From JAENVT01 sp963773085 (lineage in GTDB: Bacteria; Actinomycetota; Acidimicrobiia; Acidimicrobiales; Ilumatobacteraceae): 64,000 bases of DNA. The first letter of the stretch is position 1. Every line of letters begins with the position of its first letter. Positions 1-8,243 of the stretch are shown here, piece by piece. The position numbers and the translations under genes were made by a program. The notes under the pieces were generated by a model. It was not told the DNA's origin, searched no databases, and saw nothing but the letters and a program-made list of their open reading frames with translations. Location: assembly GCA_963773085.1 (NCBI GenBank), contig CAVYZS010000007.1:124001-188000 (forward strand). The letters are read 5' to 3'.

Positions 1-1553
1 CGGCGACGCATCGCATGCCCGCTTCTCGCCGAGACCGGCATTCGGCTGTTCTTCAACGGTCCCGAGTCGTTCACTCCCGACGATCGCTATCTGCTCGGCG
101 AGTCACCCGATGTGAAGGGTCTGTTCATGGCGTGCGGGTTCAACTCGATCGGCATCCAGTCGTCCGGCGGCGCCGGCAAGGTGCTGGCCGACTGGATCAT
201 CGACGGCCATCCGCCGATGGACCTGTGGGACGTCGACATCCGCCGCGTGATGCCGTTCCAAGCGCAACGCCAGCTACCTGCACGATCGCACCGTCGAGGC
301 GCTTGGGCTGCTGTACGCGATGCATTGGCCGTTCCGGCAACCCGAGACGGCGCGTGGCGTGCGCCGGTCGGCGCTGCACGATCGACTGGCGTCACGCGGT
401 GCGTGCTTCGGTGAGATCGCCGGATGGGAACGGACCAACTGGTTCGCGCCCGCCGGCGTCGAGCCCGAGTACGAGTACAGCTACGGCCGGCAGAACTGGT
501 TCGCGTACTCGGCCGACGAGCACAACGCGGTGCGCAACGCGGTCGGCCTGTTCGACCAGTCGTCGTTCGGCAAGTTCTGCTCGAAGGCCCCGATGCCGAG
601 TCGGTGCTGAACCGGATCTGCGCCAACGATGTGGCCGTGCCGGTCGGCAAGATCGTGTACACGCAGTGGCTCAACGAGCGAGGCGGCATCGAGGCCGATC
701 TCACCGTGACGCGTGAGGCCGCCGACCGCTACCTGATCGTCACGGCGGCAGCGACGCAGGTACGCGACTTCGCCTACCTGAAGGACCACATCCCGCCGGG
801 TGCGCGGGCCATCGGCATCGACGTGACGTCCGGCCACGCGGTGCTCAGCGTGATGGGTCCGAACTCGCGTGCACTTGCTGCAATCGATGACCGCCGATGA
901 CCTGTCCAACGAGGCGTTCCCGTTCGGAACGTCGCGCGTGATCGATCTCGGTTATGCACGGGTGCGCGCCAGTCGAGTCACCTACGTCGGTGAGCTGGGT
1001 TGGGAGCTGTACATCGCCACCGAGTTCGCGACCGGCGTGTTCGACACCATCGTCGCTGCCGGCGTGCCGTTCGGCCTGCGCCACGCCGGCTACCACGCTC
1101 TCAACTCGCTGCGGATGGAGAAGGGCTACCGCCACTGGGGCCACGACATCACCCCAGACGAGACGCCGTTGGAGGCAGGTCTCGGCTTCGTCGTCGCGTG
1201 GGACAAGCCGGGCGGCTTCATCGGGCGCGATGCGCTGCTGCGCGCAGAAGAAGGCGGACTGCGCAAACGCCTCGTCCAGTTCGCACTCGCCGACCCCGAC
1301 AAGCTGCTCTACCACAACGAGCCGATCTGGCGCGACGGCGTCATCGTCGGCACGCATCACGTCGGGCATGTTCGGGCACACGGTCGGAGCCTCGCTCGGC
1401 ATGGGCTAGGTGTCGGGACCCGACGGCGGTGTCGTCGATCGCGATTACGTCCTCAGCGGCAACTACGACATCGAAGTCGCCGGCGAACGCGTCCCGGCAA
1501 AGGTCTCGCTCGACCCGTGGTACGACCCAAAGAGCACGCGGGTGCATTCGTGA
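1..1553 (+). pseudogene. FAD-dependent dimethylglycine/sarcosine dehydrogenase-like protein with GcvT domain, 5'-truncated and multiply disrupted
   Basis: The pieces in consecutive frames read as one protein of the dehydrogenase-aminomethyltransferase family, which oxidatively demethylates N-methyl amino acids and passes the one-carbon unit to folate. The start lies outside the window. Visible blocks are FFNGPESFTPDDRYLLGE and GGAGKVLADW (end of the FAD domain), LLYAMHWPFRQPETARGVRR and GEIAGWERTNWFAP, then the GcvT part with YVGELGWELYI and LRMEKGYRHWGHD. Continuity needs frame changes near 262, 596, 886 and 1350. A TAG at 1407 replaces the Tyr expected in GMGYV, after which a normal C-terminus runs to TGA at 1551. 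The 596 change fits loss of one G in a GGG run. It is either a real pseudogene or a stretch of poor sequence. The XRE-cupin gene follows 27 nt downstream on the same strand. Confidence 0.8.
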
Positions 1554-1580
1554 CTCGGGCGAGCGCGACGGCGTAGCGTC

Positions 1581-2202
1581 ATGGCGATCAGAGCGCTCAG
1601 CAGCGCACGTGAGGCAACATCACCTTCGAGCGACGACCGCTATGACCCCGACACACTGATCGGCAGCCGTATCCGCGAGCTACGCAAGGCGCAGGGCCGC
1701 ACCCTTCAGAACGTGGCTTCGGCCATTGGCATCTCCGTCAGCTATCTCAGTCAGATCGAGCGAGACGTGTCGCGCCTGCCGATCGGCGTGCTCAAACAGA
1801 TCTCCGACGAGCTGGCGGTGCACATGAACTGGTTCTTCCACACCGGACAGGACGGGCCGGAGGAGGAACGCGACATCATCGTTCGCGCCGCGAATCGGCG
1901 CAACCTCACGTTCACCGGCCTGGGGATCACCGAAGAGTTGCTGTCGCCCAACCTCGCCGGCCCGCTCGAACTGTTGATCAGCACCATCCACCCCGGTGCC
2001 GACAGCGAGTTCTACTCGCACGATGGTGCGGAGGCCGGCCTGGTCATGCAGGGGACCCTTCAGCTATGGGTCGACGACCGCCATTTCGAACTCGAATGCC
2101 GGCGACAGCTTCGCATTCCTCAGCACCGCGGCCCACCGTTGCGCCAACCACGGCGACCAGCCGGTGAAGGTGCTGTGGGTGATCACCCCGCCGCACTACT
2201 GA
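1581..2202 (+). CDS. XRE-family transcriptional regulator with C-terminal cupin domain (one frameshift)
   Basis: An N-terminal helix-turn-helix (GSRIRELRKAQGRTL, then IGISVSYLSQIERD, about residues 15-60) precedes a RmlC-like cupin sensor domain, the usual build of small-molecule-responsive repressors of amine and amino-acid catabolism. The frame is lost at about 2095, where one extra T after the Glu codon separates HFELE from GDSFAFLSTAAHRC. With that base removed the protein ends normally in WVITPPHY at 2202, about 206 aa. Its place directly after the dehydrogenase remnant suggests it controlled that gene. The 3' end overlaps the convergent flippase gene by 20 nt. The frameshift may be a sequencing error. 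Confidence 0.8.
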
Positions 2203-3193
2203 AACTTGGGCGGGCTCGGCCCACGCGAGAGAGCGTCAGCGCGAAGACCGAGCCAGGCACGATGGGGAGCCAGAACGCAAACACCCGATGGGCAACGATG
2301 CCGAGCAGGGCCAAGTCGAGCGGAACGCCGACCACGTGCAGCAGGAGCGCCGTCGCCGTGTCGACACCGGCCGTGGCGATCAGCGGGATCGGCAGCGATT
2401 GCACGAGGTAACCAGTCGTGTAGGCCGCCGTCAACGCGATCAGCCCCGGACTTGCACCGAACGCCTTCAGCGCAGCCCACAGGCTGGCGATGTCGCCGAT
2501 CCAGTAGCTCGCCGCCCATCCGAACAGCGGCCGAGTGCTGGTGTCGCTCAGTCGGCGACGAACCCAGGCGGCTGCACCCACACCGGTGGCCATCGCCCGA
2601 GGGAACGCGCCGGGTCGCGGTACGACCCAGCGCTGAAGTCGGTGAGGAGCGGTGAACCACCTGGCCGCCAGGAGCACCATGGGTATTCCGACAAGCCACG
2701 GCACGGTCATGCCGAGCGGCGCCGCTGCCGTGACCAGCGCCGCCGCTGCAGCCGACCAGCCGATTGCACCAAACAACAGGTATACCGCCGTGTTCAAGCC
2801 AATCAGGCGAATGGCCGCAGCGTCACCGTCGTACTCGAACCGACGCAACACCCAGTACAACACGGCCAGCCCGCCGATCCCGCCGAACGCGAACACCTGC
2901 GTCGCAGCGAAGCTCGCCAGTACGACTCGCACAGACATCCCGACGGGGACCTGCGGGCCGTCATCCGCTCGCACCGTCCAGCGGAACGCGCCGGCATAGC
3001 CGGCGAACACCACAACCTGTCCGACGGCGCAGAGGATGAGCCATCCGTAGTCAGCCTTGGACAACGACTCGCGTACAACGGCGAAGCCGGCGATTCGGCC
3101 GATCAAGGTAACCATTGCTGCGCCGGCGACAGCCGCTGCGGCCACGCCGACAACGATGTGGTGTGGTTTCAGGTCGCGCCCTGACCCGATCAC
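2183..3193 (-). CDS. Flippase-like membrane protein, LPG-synthase TM / UPF0104 family
   Basis: A 336-residue integral membrane protein with many hydrophobic helices, a charged start (GSGRDLKPHHIVVG) and the GIGGLAVLYWVLRRFEYD and TTGYLVQSLPIPL stretches typical of the lysylphosphatidylglycerol synthetase transmembrane region without its catalytic domain. Such proteins are proposed lipid or polyprenyl-glycolipid translocators. I chose the GTG at 3193 because its GTGA overlaps the stop of the upstream PAP2 gene, indicating translational coupling; the open frame further upstream only shadows PAP2 and the acyltransferase. The context supports a step in membrane lipid or glycolipid assembly; the substrate cannot be told. 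Confidence 0.75.
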   Translation of the reverse strand: MIGSGRDLKPHHIVVGVAAAAVAGAAMVTLIGRIAGFAVVRESLSKADYGWLILCAVGQVVVFAGYAGAFRWTVRADDGPQVPVGMSVRVVLASFAATQVFAFGGIGGLAVLYWVLRRFEYDGDAAAIRLIGLNTAVYLLFGAIGWSAAAAALVTAAAPLGMTVPWLVGIPMVLLAARWFTAPHRLQRWVVPRPGAFPRAMATGVGAAAWVRRRLSDTSTRPLFGWAASYWIGDIASLWAALKAFGASPGLIALTAAYTTGYLVQSLPIPLIATAGVDTATALLLHVVGVPLDLALLGIVAHRVFAFWLPIVPGSVFALTLSRVGRARPSFSSAAG

Positions 3194-3852
3194 TCCGCGA
3201 CTCCACGTGCCACGGCGCCAACCACAGCGCCGCCGATCACGTCGGCCACGAAGTGGTTTGCTGTGGCGAGCACGACCACCGCCACTACGGCGGGATATGC
3301 GAGCCAGCCGACTCTCGATGTCCGGGTACTGGCGCGACGGGCGAGTCCGATTCCGGTGACCACTGCGAAGCTGACATGATGGCTCGGCATCGCTGCGATC
3401 GGGTTGTACATCCGCACCAGCAGAGGATGGTCGAGGCCGGCATCGTCGCCGCCGAGCGTGTCGACGAATCCATCGAGCCGGCGCGGTGGCGCGGTCGGGA
3501 ACAACGCGAAGAACGGCAGCGCAGCGCCGAAGGCTGTCACCGCCGCTCGCCGCTCGAGGACGAAGCCGGGGTCGCGGCGCCGATAGAGGCGGAGCAGCCA
3601 CCCGACGCTGAGCGCTACGTTGCCCGCTGCATAACCAGCGTTCAGAGCGTGAACGAGGCCCGGAACACGCAGGAGGGCGCGCTGCACGTCGGCCTCGACG
3701 TCGAGATGCAGGGCGCGCTCGAAGTTGACGATGCGTTGCGCATTGACCATTGCCCGCGCCCGACCACGCTCGTTCCACACCAGCCTCCTGACCAGCAGGT
3801 ACGAGACGTACGCGCCCAGTCCGATCGCGACCTCCCTGCGCGCGCCCGTCAT
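3190..3852 (-). CDS. PAP2-superfamily membrane phosphatase/phosphotransferase (AUR1/Ipt1-like, PAP2_3)
   Basis: This 220-aa membrane protein carries the split PAP2 signature: FPTAPPRR, PSHHVSF and NHFVADVIGG, containing the His and Asp residues of the vanadium-chloroperoxidase-type active site. The order and spacing resemble the PAP2_3 subgroup, which includes inositol-phosphoryl transferases and lipid phosphatases. The ATG at 3852 overlaps the TGA of the acyltransferase gene as ATGA and fits better than an earlier in-frame start at 3921. Overlap at both ends puts it in the middle of a tight three-gene operon, so it probably acts on a lipid-linked intermediate together with its neighbours. 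Confidence 0.75.
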   Translation of the reverse strand: MTGARREVAIGLGAYVSYLLVRRLVWNERGRARAMVNAQRIVNFERALHLDVEADVQRALLRVPGLVHALNAGYAAGNVALSVGWLLRLYRRRDPGFVLERRAAVTAFGAALPFFALFPTAPPRRLDGFVDTLGGDDAGLDHPLLVRMYNPIAAMPSHHVSFAVVTGIGLARRASTRTSRVGWLAYPAVVAVVVLATANHFVADVIGGAVVGAVARGVAE

Positions 3853-4829
3853 GCTTCGCGCCAGTCGATCGGGAACGACGCGGCCCAGTGCTCCGGATGG
3901 CGCCGAACGGTGTCGGTCCATCGATCGGCCAGGCGTTGCAGCACTGCCTGCTCGCCCTCGTGCCCGTGCTCACGATCGGGCGGCTCGAGCAGCGGCTCGA
4001 TTGTCGCGACCCACCGACGTGGCCCGCGCGGCAGCACTGTGAACGGCACGATCGGTGCCCCGGTGAGACGGGCCAATGACACGACCCCCGCAGGCATCGT
4101 CGCTGTCGCATTGCAGAACCTCACCTGGTACGACCGCGCCGAACTGTGCGAGCCGTCGTCGCCGAGAACGAGCAACGCCTCACCGCGATGCAACACGCGC
4201 AGCGACTCGTAGGAGGGGCTCCCGGCGTACACCACACGCAGCCCTGCTGCGCCACGCACATGCTGCATCGCCCATGCCAGCCAGTTGTCCGCAACGACCA
4301 CCGTGGTTGGAACCGGCAGGACGTCCGCCGGCACCGCTGCTGCCACCTCCCAGCCACCGACGTGCGTACCCACCAGGACTATTCCGTGGCCTCGGTGCTG
4401 CGGCCGCGGTCGCATGTTCTGCAGTCCTTCGACCTGCGTCGCTGCGCGGAACTCGTCACGCCTCCCGATCGCCCACAACAGGTCGGCCGACCGCCGGGCC
4501 TCGTTGACGATCTCACAGCGGACGAGTGCGCGCACCGTCGGCGACCCAGCAGGCTGATCCACGGCGTGGGCGAGGTTCGAAGCCAACGCGCAGCGCTTGG
4601 ACGGCCGCAGCGCCCATTCGAGGTTCCCGCCGACGACGGCGAGGTGGTGGGCCAGCCCTGCCGGAAGCGCACCGCCGACCATTGCCGCGCCATCGATCAC
4701 GCGACCGAGCACACGAGCAGCCCGCGGTCCGCGGCCGAAGGGAGAGTCGGGGCGGGTACGACCATCGGGAGCGAGCGACGGCGGCCGGACGCGGTTCCGT
4801 CTGCCGATCGGCACTACTCGAAGCGTCAC
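3849..4829 (-). CDS. LpxL/HtrB-type lysophospholipid acyltransferase (PIM acyltransferase-like)
   Basis: A 326-residue protein of the bacterial lipid A acyltransferase superfamily; in actinobacteria the relatives acylate phosphatidylinositol mannosides. The HX4E catalytic motif is visible as HVGGWE at residues 156-161, followed by AGSPSYESLRVLHRGEALLVLGD and the ARLTGAPIVPFTVLPRG block. It has no clear signal peptide, as expected for a membrane-associated cytoplasmic enzyme. The GTG at 4829 leaves 41 nt to the divergent gene, so both promoters must be compact. It is the first gene of the operon with the PAP2 and flippase-like proteins. The exact acceptor lipid is inferred from family membership only. 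Confidence 0.75.
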   Translation of the reverse strand: MTLRVVPIGRRNRVRPPSLAPDGRTRPDSPFGRGPRAARVLGRVIDGAAMVGGALPAGLAHHLAVVGGNLEWALRPSKRCALASNLAHAVDQPAGSPTVRALVRCEIVNEARRSADLLWAIGRRDEFRAATQVEGLQNMRPRPQHRGHGIVLVGTHVGGWEVAAAVPADVLPVPTTVVVADNWLAWAMQHVRGAAGLRVVYAGSPSYESLRVLHRGEALLVLGDDGSHSSARSYQVRFCNATATMPAGVVSLARLTGAPIVPFTVLPRGPRRWVATIEPLLEPPDREHGHEGEQAVLQRLADRWTDTVRRHPEHWAASFPIDWREA

Positions 4830-4870
4830 GAAGGGGCACGATAACTCGTCGCAAGGTACGCTTCGGATTG

Positions 4871-5776
4871 GTGTCGGCTCCCCGGCGGTCCGCTCGGCGT
4901 TGGCTCGTCGGCGGCCTCATCTTCCTGTTGATTGTGGTGCTTGCTGCGGTGTTCGTCCGCACAGTGGTCCTGCGAGACCGATCCCGCGCCGTGCCGGCGG
5001 ATGAAGCGCTCGACGTCTTCCGGGCCGAAGCGAGCTCGACGAGCGCCGCGACCCCGACCCCGACGACGACGACGACACCGACACCGACGACGACACCGAC
5101 GACGACACCGACGACGACGACACCGACGAACTCGACGACTCAGGTAGCGACTTCGACGACGCTCCCGCTTCTCGCGGGTCCGGGCATCTACCGGTACCGC
5201 ACCACGGGTAACGAGGAGATCGACGCGCTCGACGGAGCAGCGCACGAGTACCCCGCTGAGACGACCATCACCGTGGTGAATCGCGGCTGTGGCCTACACC
5301 TGCGTTGGGACGCGCTGCGCGAACGCCGCGACGAGTGGGCCCTGTGCGCGACGACCGACGGTGTCGAACTGCAGACCGATGGCTTGCAGTACCACGAGTT
5401 CTTCGGGCAGGCCGACGAGGAGGCCGTGTCGTGCGACCGCGCCATGCTCGTCGTGCCGATGCCATCGTCGAGCACCGAGCCGATGCAGCAGTCATGCATG
5501 CTGGCCGACGACACATGGCTGCCGAGGTGGGAGATCCTCGAGCGTTCGACGAGGTCGGTCGGAGGCTCCGACGTCGAGGTCCAGCACGTGCGGATGACCG
5601 TCGATGACAACGACGACTACTGGGAGCACACGGTCGTCGACTGGTACCTGGCCGATACGGGCCTACCGGTCGAGGTTCGGTGCACGAAGGAGTCCCGGTC
5701 ACCATCACCGATCGGAGGCGTCACATATCGAGAGCAGTACCACCTCGAGCTCCTCTCGACCGTTCCTTTGCGGTGA
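4871..5776 (+). CDS. Membrane-anchored secreted protein with Thr/Pro-rich linker, unknown function
   Basis: A start at GTG 4871 gives about 301 aa: a basic N-terminus (SAPRRSARRW), one transmembrane helix (LVGGLIFLLIVVLAAVFV), a low-complexity Thr/Pro stretch encoded by GAC/ACG-rich microsatellite DNA at roughly 5050-5130, then an extracytoplasmic domain of about 190 residues. The domain has several Cys (GCGLHLRWD, WALCATTDG, VSCDRAML, QQSCMLADD) that could form disulfides. I do not recognise the family. Open frame upstream of the GTG is antisense to the acyltransferase gene and was excluded. The linker suggests a domain held away from the membrane. Confidence 0.65.
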   Translation: MSAPRRSARRWLVGGLIFLLIVVLAAVFVRTVVLRDRSRAVPADEALDVFRAEASSTSAATPTPTTTTTPTPTTTPTTTPTTTTPTNSTTQVATSTTLPLLAGPGIYRYRTTGNEEIDALDGAAHEYPAETTITVVNRGCGLHLRWDALRERRDEWALCATTDGVELQTDGLQYHEFFGQADEEAVSCDRAMLVVPMPSSSTEPMQQSCMLADDTWLPRWEILERSTRSVGGSDVEVQHVRMTVDDNDDYWEHTVVDWYLADTGLPVEVRCTKESRSPSPIGGVTYREQYHLELLSTVPLR

Positions 5777-5876
5777 CCCGGCGCGACGTCGTCGCGGTGA
5801 TCGCTCCTCGCCTCATGTCTCGTAGCTTGGCCACTCTACGGCTGCGTACCAATCCTGTTCGGGTAGCTTGGCTCCG

Positions 5877-7586
5877 GTGATCGATCCGACCGAGACCCCG
5901 CTGCTGCAGCGAATCCGCGAGTCCGTGATCGGAGACGATCAGGTGATGGACGGCCCCTACGGCCCGCATCGCATCACCTACGCCGACTACACCGCCTCCG
6001 GACGGGCGCTGAGTTTCATCGAGGACTTCATCCGCGAGGAGGTCCTCCCCCGCTATGCCAACACTCACACCGAGTCGTCGGGCACCGGGCTACAGACGAC
6101 GCGGCTGCGTGAAGATGCCCGCCGGATCATCCGCGACGCCGTTGGTGGAGACGAGGAATCCTGCGTGATCTTCTGCGGGTCCGGGGCCACCGGAGCGATC
6201 GACAAGTTGATCGGCATCATGAACCTGCGGCTCCCGGCCGATCTCGACGACCGCTATCACTTGTCGGAGCACATCCCGTCCGATCAACGCCCGGTCGTCT
6301 TCGTCGGGCCTTTCGAGCACCACTCCAACGAGATCCCGTGGCGCGAGTCGATCGCCGATGTGATCACAATTCCCGAAGACGCCGACGGGCACATCGATCT
6401 GACACGACTCGAAGCCGAACTGATCGCCCACTCCGACCGCGTCCTGAAGATCGGTTCGTTCTCGGCCGCGTCCAACGTCACCGGCATCGTGTCCAACACC
6501 TGCGCCATCGCCGACGTGCTCCACCGGCACGGGGCTCTCTCGTTCTGGGACTTCGCCGCCGCCGGCCCCTACGTCGACATCGAGATGTACCCGCAGTGCG
6601 CCGAACACCCGCTGGCGCACAAGGATGCCGTGTTCCTCAGCCCGCACAAATTCGTCGGCGGCCCGGGCACTCCTGGAGTGTTGGTGGTGCGCCGGTCGCT
6701 CCTTCACAACCGTGTCCCCGACGTGGTGGGCGGCGGAACCGTGGCATATGTCAACCCGACCGAGCACCGCTATCTCGATGACCCTGTGCATCGCGAGGAG
6801 GGCGGCACGCCTGCCATCATCGAATCGATCCGAGCCGGGCTCGTGTTCCAGTTGAAGCAAGCGGTGGGTGTCGCGACGATCAAGTCGCACGAGGAGTCCT
6901 ATTGGCGGCGGGCCGTTGCAGCCTGGTCACACAACCCGTCGATCCAGGTTCTCGGCAACACCTATTCCGACAGGCTGTCGATCCTGTCGTTCGTCGTGAG
7001 GCGCCCGGAGGGGCGCTATCTGCACCACAACTTCGTGGTCGCGTTGCTCAGTGATCTGTTCGGCATCCAGTCCCGGGGTGGATGCTCCTGTGCCGGTCCG
7101 TACGGTCACCGACTGCTGGGGATCGACATCGAACGCTCACACGAGTTCGAGCACGAGATCACCCAGGGCTGTGAGGGGATCAAGCCCGGCTGGACACGTG
7201 TCAGCTTCAACTACTTCATCTCCGAAACGGTGTTCCAGTACCTGGTCGACGCCGTCGACCAGGTGGCCGAGCACGGATGGAAGCTGCTGCCGGAGTATCG
7301 GTTCAACCCGGCGACGGGCCTATGGCGCCATCACGACGGTCCGGTCGAACCTCCGCTACGCCTGTCGCAGCTCTCGTACGATCCTGCAACCGGCGACCTT
7401 CGACGCCCTTCGGTCGACCGTGTCCGTGCGCCCGAGTCCGCCCTCGCCGGCTATCTGGATGCCGCTCGTCAGCGCTTTGCCGCGGCGCCGACCTGGAGCC
7501 AGGCCAACCCACATCCAGGGGCGCTCTCGGCGGAGTTCGAACATCTGCGCTGGTTCGACCTCCCCGACCAGTCGCTGATGGTGTAG
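5877..7586 (+). CDS. Aminotransferase class V-fold PLP-dependent enzyme, cysteine desulfurase-like
   Basis: About 569 aa, longer than SufS/IscS because of a C-terminal extension of roughly 120 residues. The PLP lysine is visible in SPHKFVGGPGTPG (Lys258), with GSGATGAIDKLIG early in the fold and SFWDFAAAGPYVDIE as the PLP-contact Asp region. A late GGCSCAGPYG motif (Cys403 and Cys405) lies where cysteine desulfurases carry their sulfur-accepting Cys, so a sulfur-transfer or desulfurase-like reaction is plausible but not proved. TTG at 5868 is an alternative start. It lies just upstream of the persulfide-oxidation genes on the same strand but lacks the palindromic operator found there, so co-regulation is uncertain. 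Confidence 0.75.
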   Translation: MIDPTETPLLQRIRESVIGDDQVMDGPYGPHRITYADYTASGRALSFIEDFIREEVLPRYANTHTESSGTGLQTTRLREDARRIIRDAVGGDEESCVIFCGSGATGAIDKLIGIMNLRLPADLDDRYHLSEHIPSDQRPVVFVGPFEHHSNEIPWRESIADVITIPEDADGHIDLTRLEAELIAHSDRVLKIGSFSAASNVTGIVSNTCAIADVLHRHGALSFWDFAAAGPYVDIEMYPQCAEHPLAHKDAVFLSPHKFVGGPGTPGVLVVRRSLLHNRVPDVVGGGTVAYVNPTEHRYLDDPVHREEGGTPAIIESIRAGLVFQLKQAVGVATIKSHEESYWRRAVAAWSHNPSIQVLGNTYSDRLSILSFVVRRPEGRYLHHNFVVALLSDLFGIQSRGGCSCAGPYGHRLLGIDIERSHEFEHEITQGCEGIKPGWTRVSFNYFISETVFQYLVDAVDQVAEHGWKLLPEYRFNPATGLWRHHDGPVEPPLRLSQLSYDPATGDLRRPSVDRVRAPESALAGYLDAARQRFAAAPTWSQANPHPGALSAEFEHLRWFDLPDQSLMV

Positions 7587-7670
7587 CGGTCCCGGCGAAT
7601 TCCTCCCCGCCAAGCCGGCTGGGCCGTCGGAACAGGGACCTTTGGCAGCAGTCCTCGACGAGCATCGGTA

Positions 7671-7686
7671 ATACCCTGGTGGGTAT
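7671..7686. promoter_or_regulatory. Candidate CstR operator 1
   Basis: The palindrome ATACCCTGGTGGGTAT lies 15 bp before the start of the rhodanese lipoprotein gene and directly before its ribosome binding site (AGGAGG). It matches four other sites in this region and the G/C-rich palindromes bound by CsoR/CstR-family repressors. Confidence 0.75.
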
Positions 7687-7701
7687 CAGGAGGAGGTATT
7701 C

Positions 7702-8181
7702 ATGCCAGATCGAACAGGCCACGTCGTGAGACGGACGGTGATTGCGGCTTTCGCCCTGTTGAGCCTGGCAGCATGCTCTTCGGGAACGAGCGGTGACCGC
7801 ACCGATGCCGCGACAACTCTGGCCGCGGCCCAGGTCGCCACGTCCGTCGGTACGTCGACCTCACCAGTGCAACTCGTCGACGTGGCCAAGGGTGTGGCGC
7901 TCGCCACCGACCCATCGGTCGTCGTCATCGATGTTCGCACGCCGGCCGAATTCGCCGAGGGTCACATCGCTCGGGCGGAGGTCGTCGACGTCAGCGCGGC
8001 CGACTTCGCTGACCGGATCGGTCAACTCGATCGGTCAGCGACATACCTGGTCTATTGCCACTCCGGCAACCGCAGCGGGCAAGCCACAGCGCTCATGGCG
8101 AGCCTCGGTTTCGCCAGCGTGTACGACCTCGAGGGCGGCATCATCGCCTGGCAGGGTTCCGGGGCGCCTCTCGTCACGTAG
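7702..8181 (+). CDS. Rhodanese-domain lipoprotein
   Basis: A 159-aa exported rhodanese. The N-terminus has basic residues, a hydrophobic core and the lipobox SLAAC (lipidated Cys25), so the domain should sit on the outer face of the membrane. The single rhodanese domain contains VVVIDVRTPAEFAEGHI and the active loop CHSGNRSG with catalytic Cys119, competent for carrying sulfane sulfur as a persulfide. The start ATG at 7702 follows AGGAGG. An operator palindrome overlaps the promoter region and a second follows the stop codon in front of the dioxygenase gene, so both units are likely derepressed together by persulfide stress. Confidence 0.88.
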   Translation: MPDRTGHVVRRTVIAAFALLSLAACSSGTSGDRTDAATTLAAAQVATSVGTSTSPVQLVDVAKGVALATDPSVVVIDVRTPAEFAEGHIARAEVVDVSAADFADRIGQLDRSATYLVYCHSGNRSGQATALMASLGFASVYDLEGGIIAWQGSGAPLVT

Positions 8182-8191
8182 TGTGGGACAC

Positions 8192-8207
8192 ATACCCCAG
8201 GGGGTAT
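8192..8207. promoter_or_regulatory. Candidate CstR operator 2
   Basis: The palindrome ATACCCCAGGGGGTAT lies 36 bp upstream of the persulfide dioxygenase start and 10 bp after the preceding rhodanese gene, giving the dioxygenase-TSUP pair its own regulated promoter. It is the most symmetrical of the five copies. Confidence 0.8.
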
Positions 8208-8243
8208 AGTGGGGCGACGCATCAGATAGGAGCCCGATCGATC

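Noticed and set aside
3194..4111. N-terminal extension of the flippase-like gene
   Set aside because: The extended frame runs through PAP2 and acyltransferase coding sequence and is Arg-rich; the GTG overlapping the PAP2 stop is the natural start.
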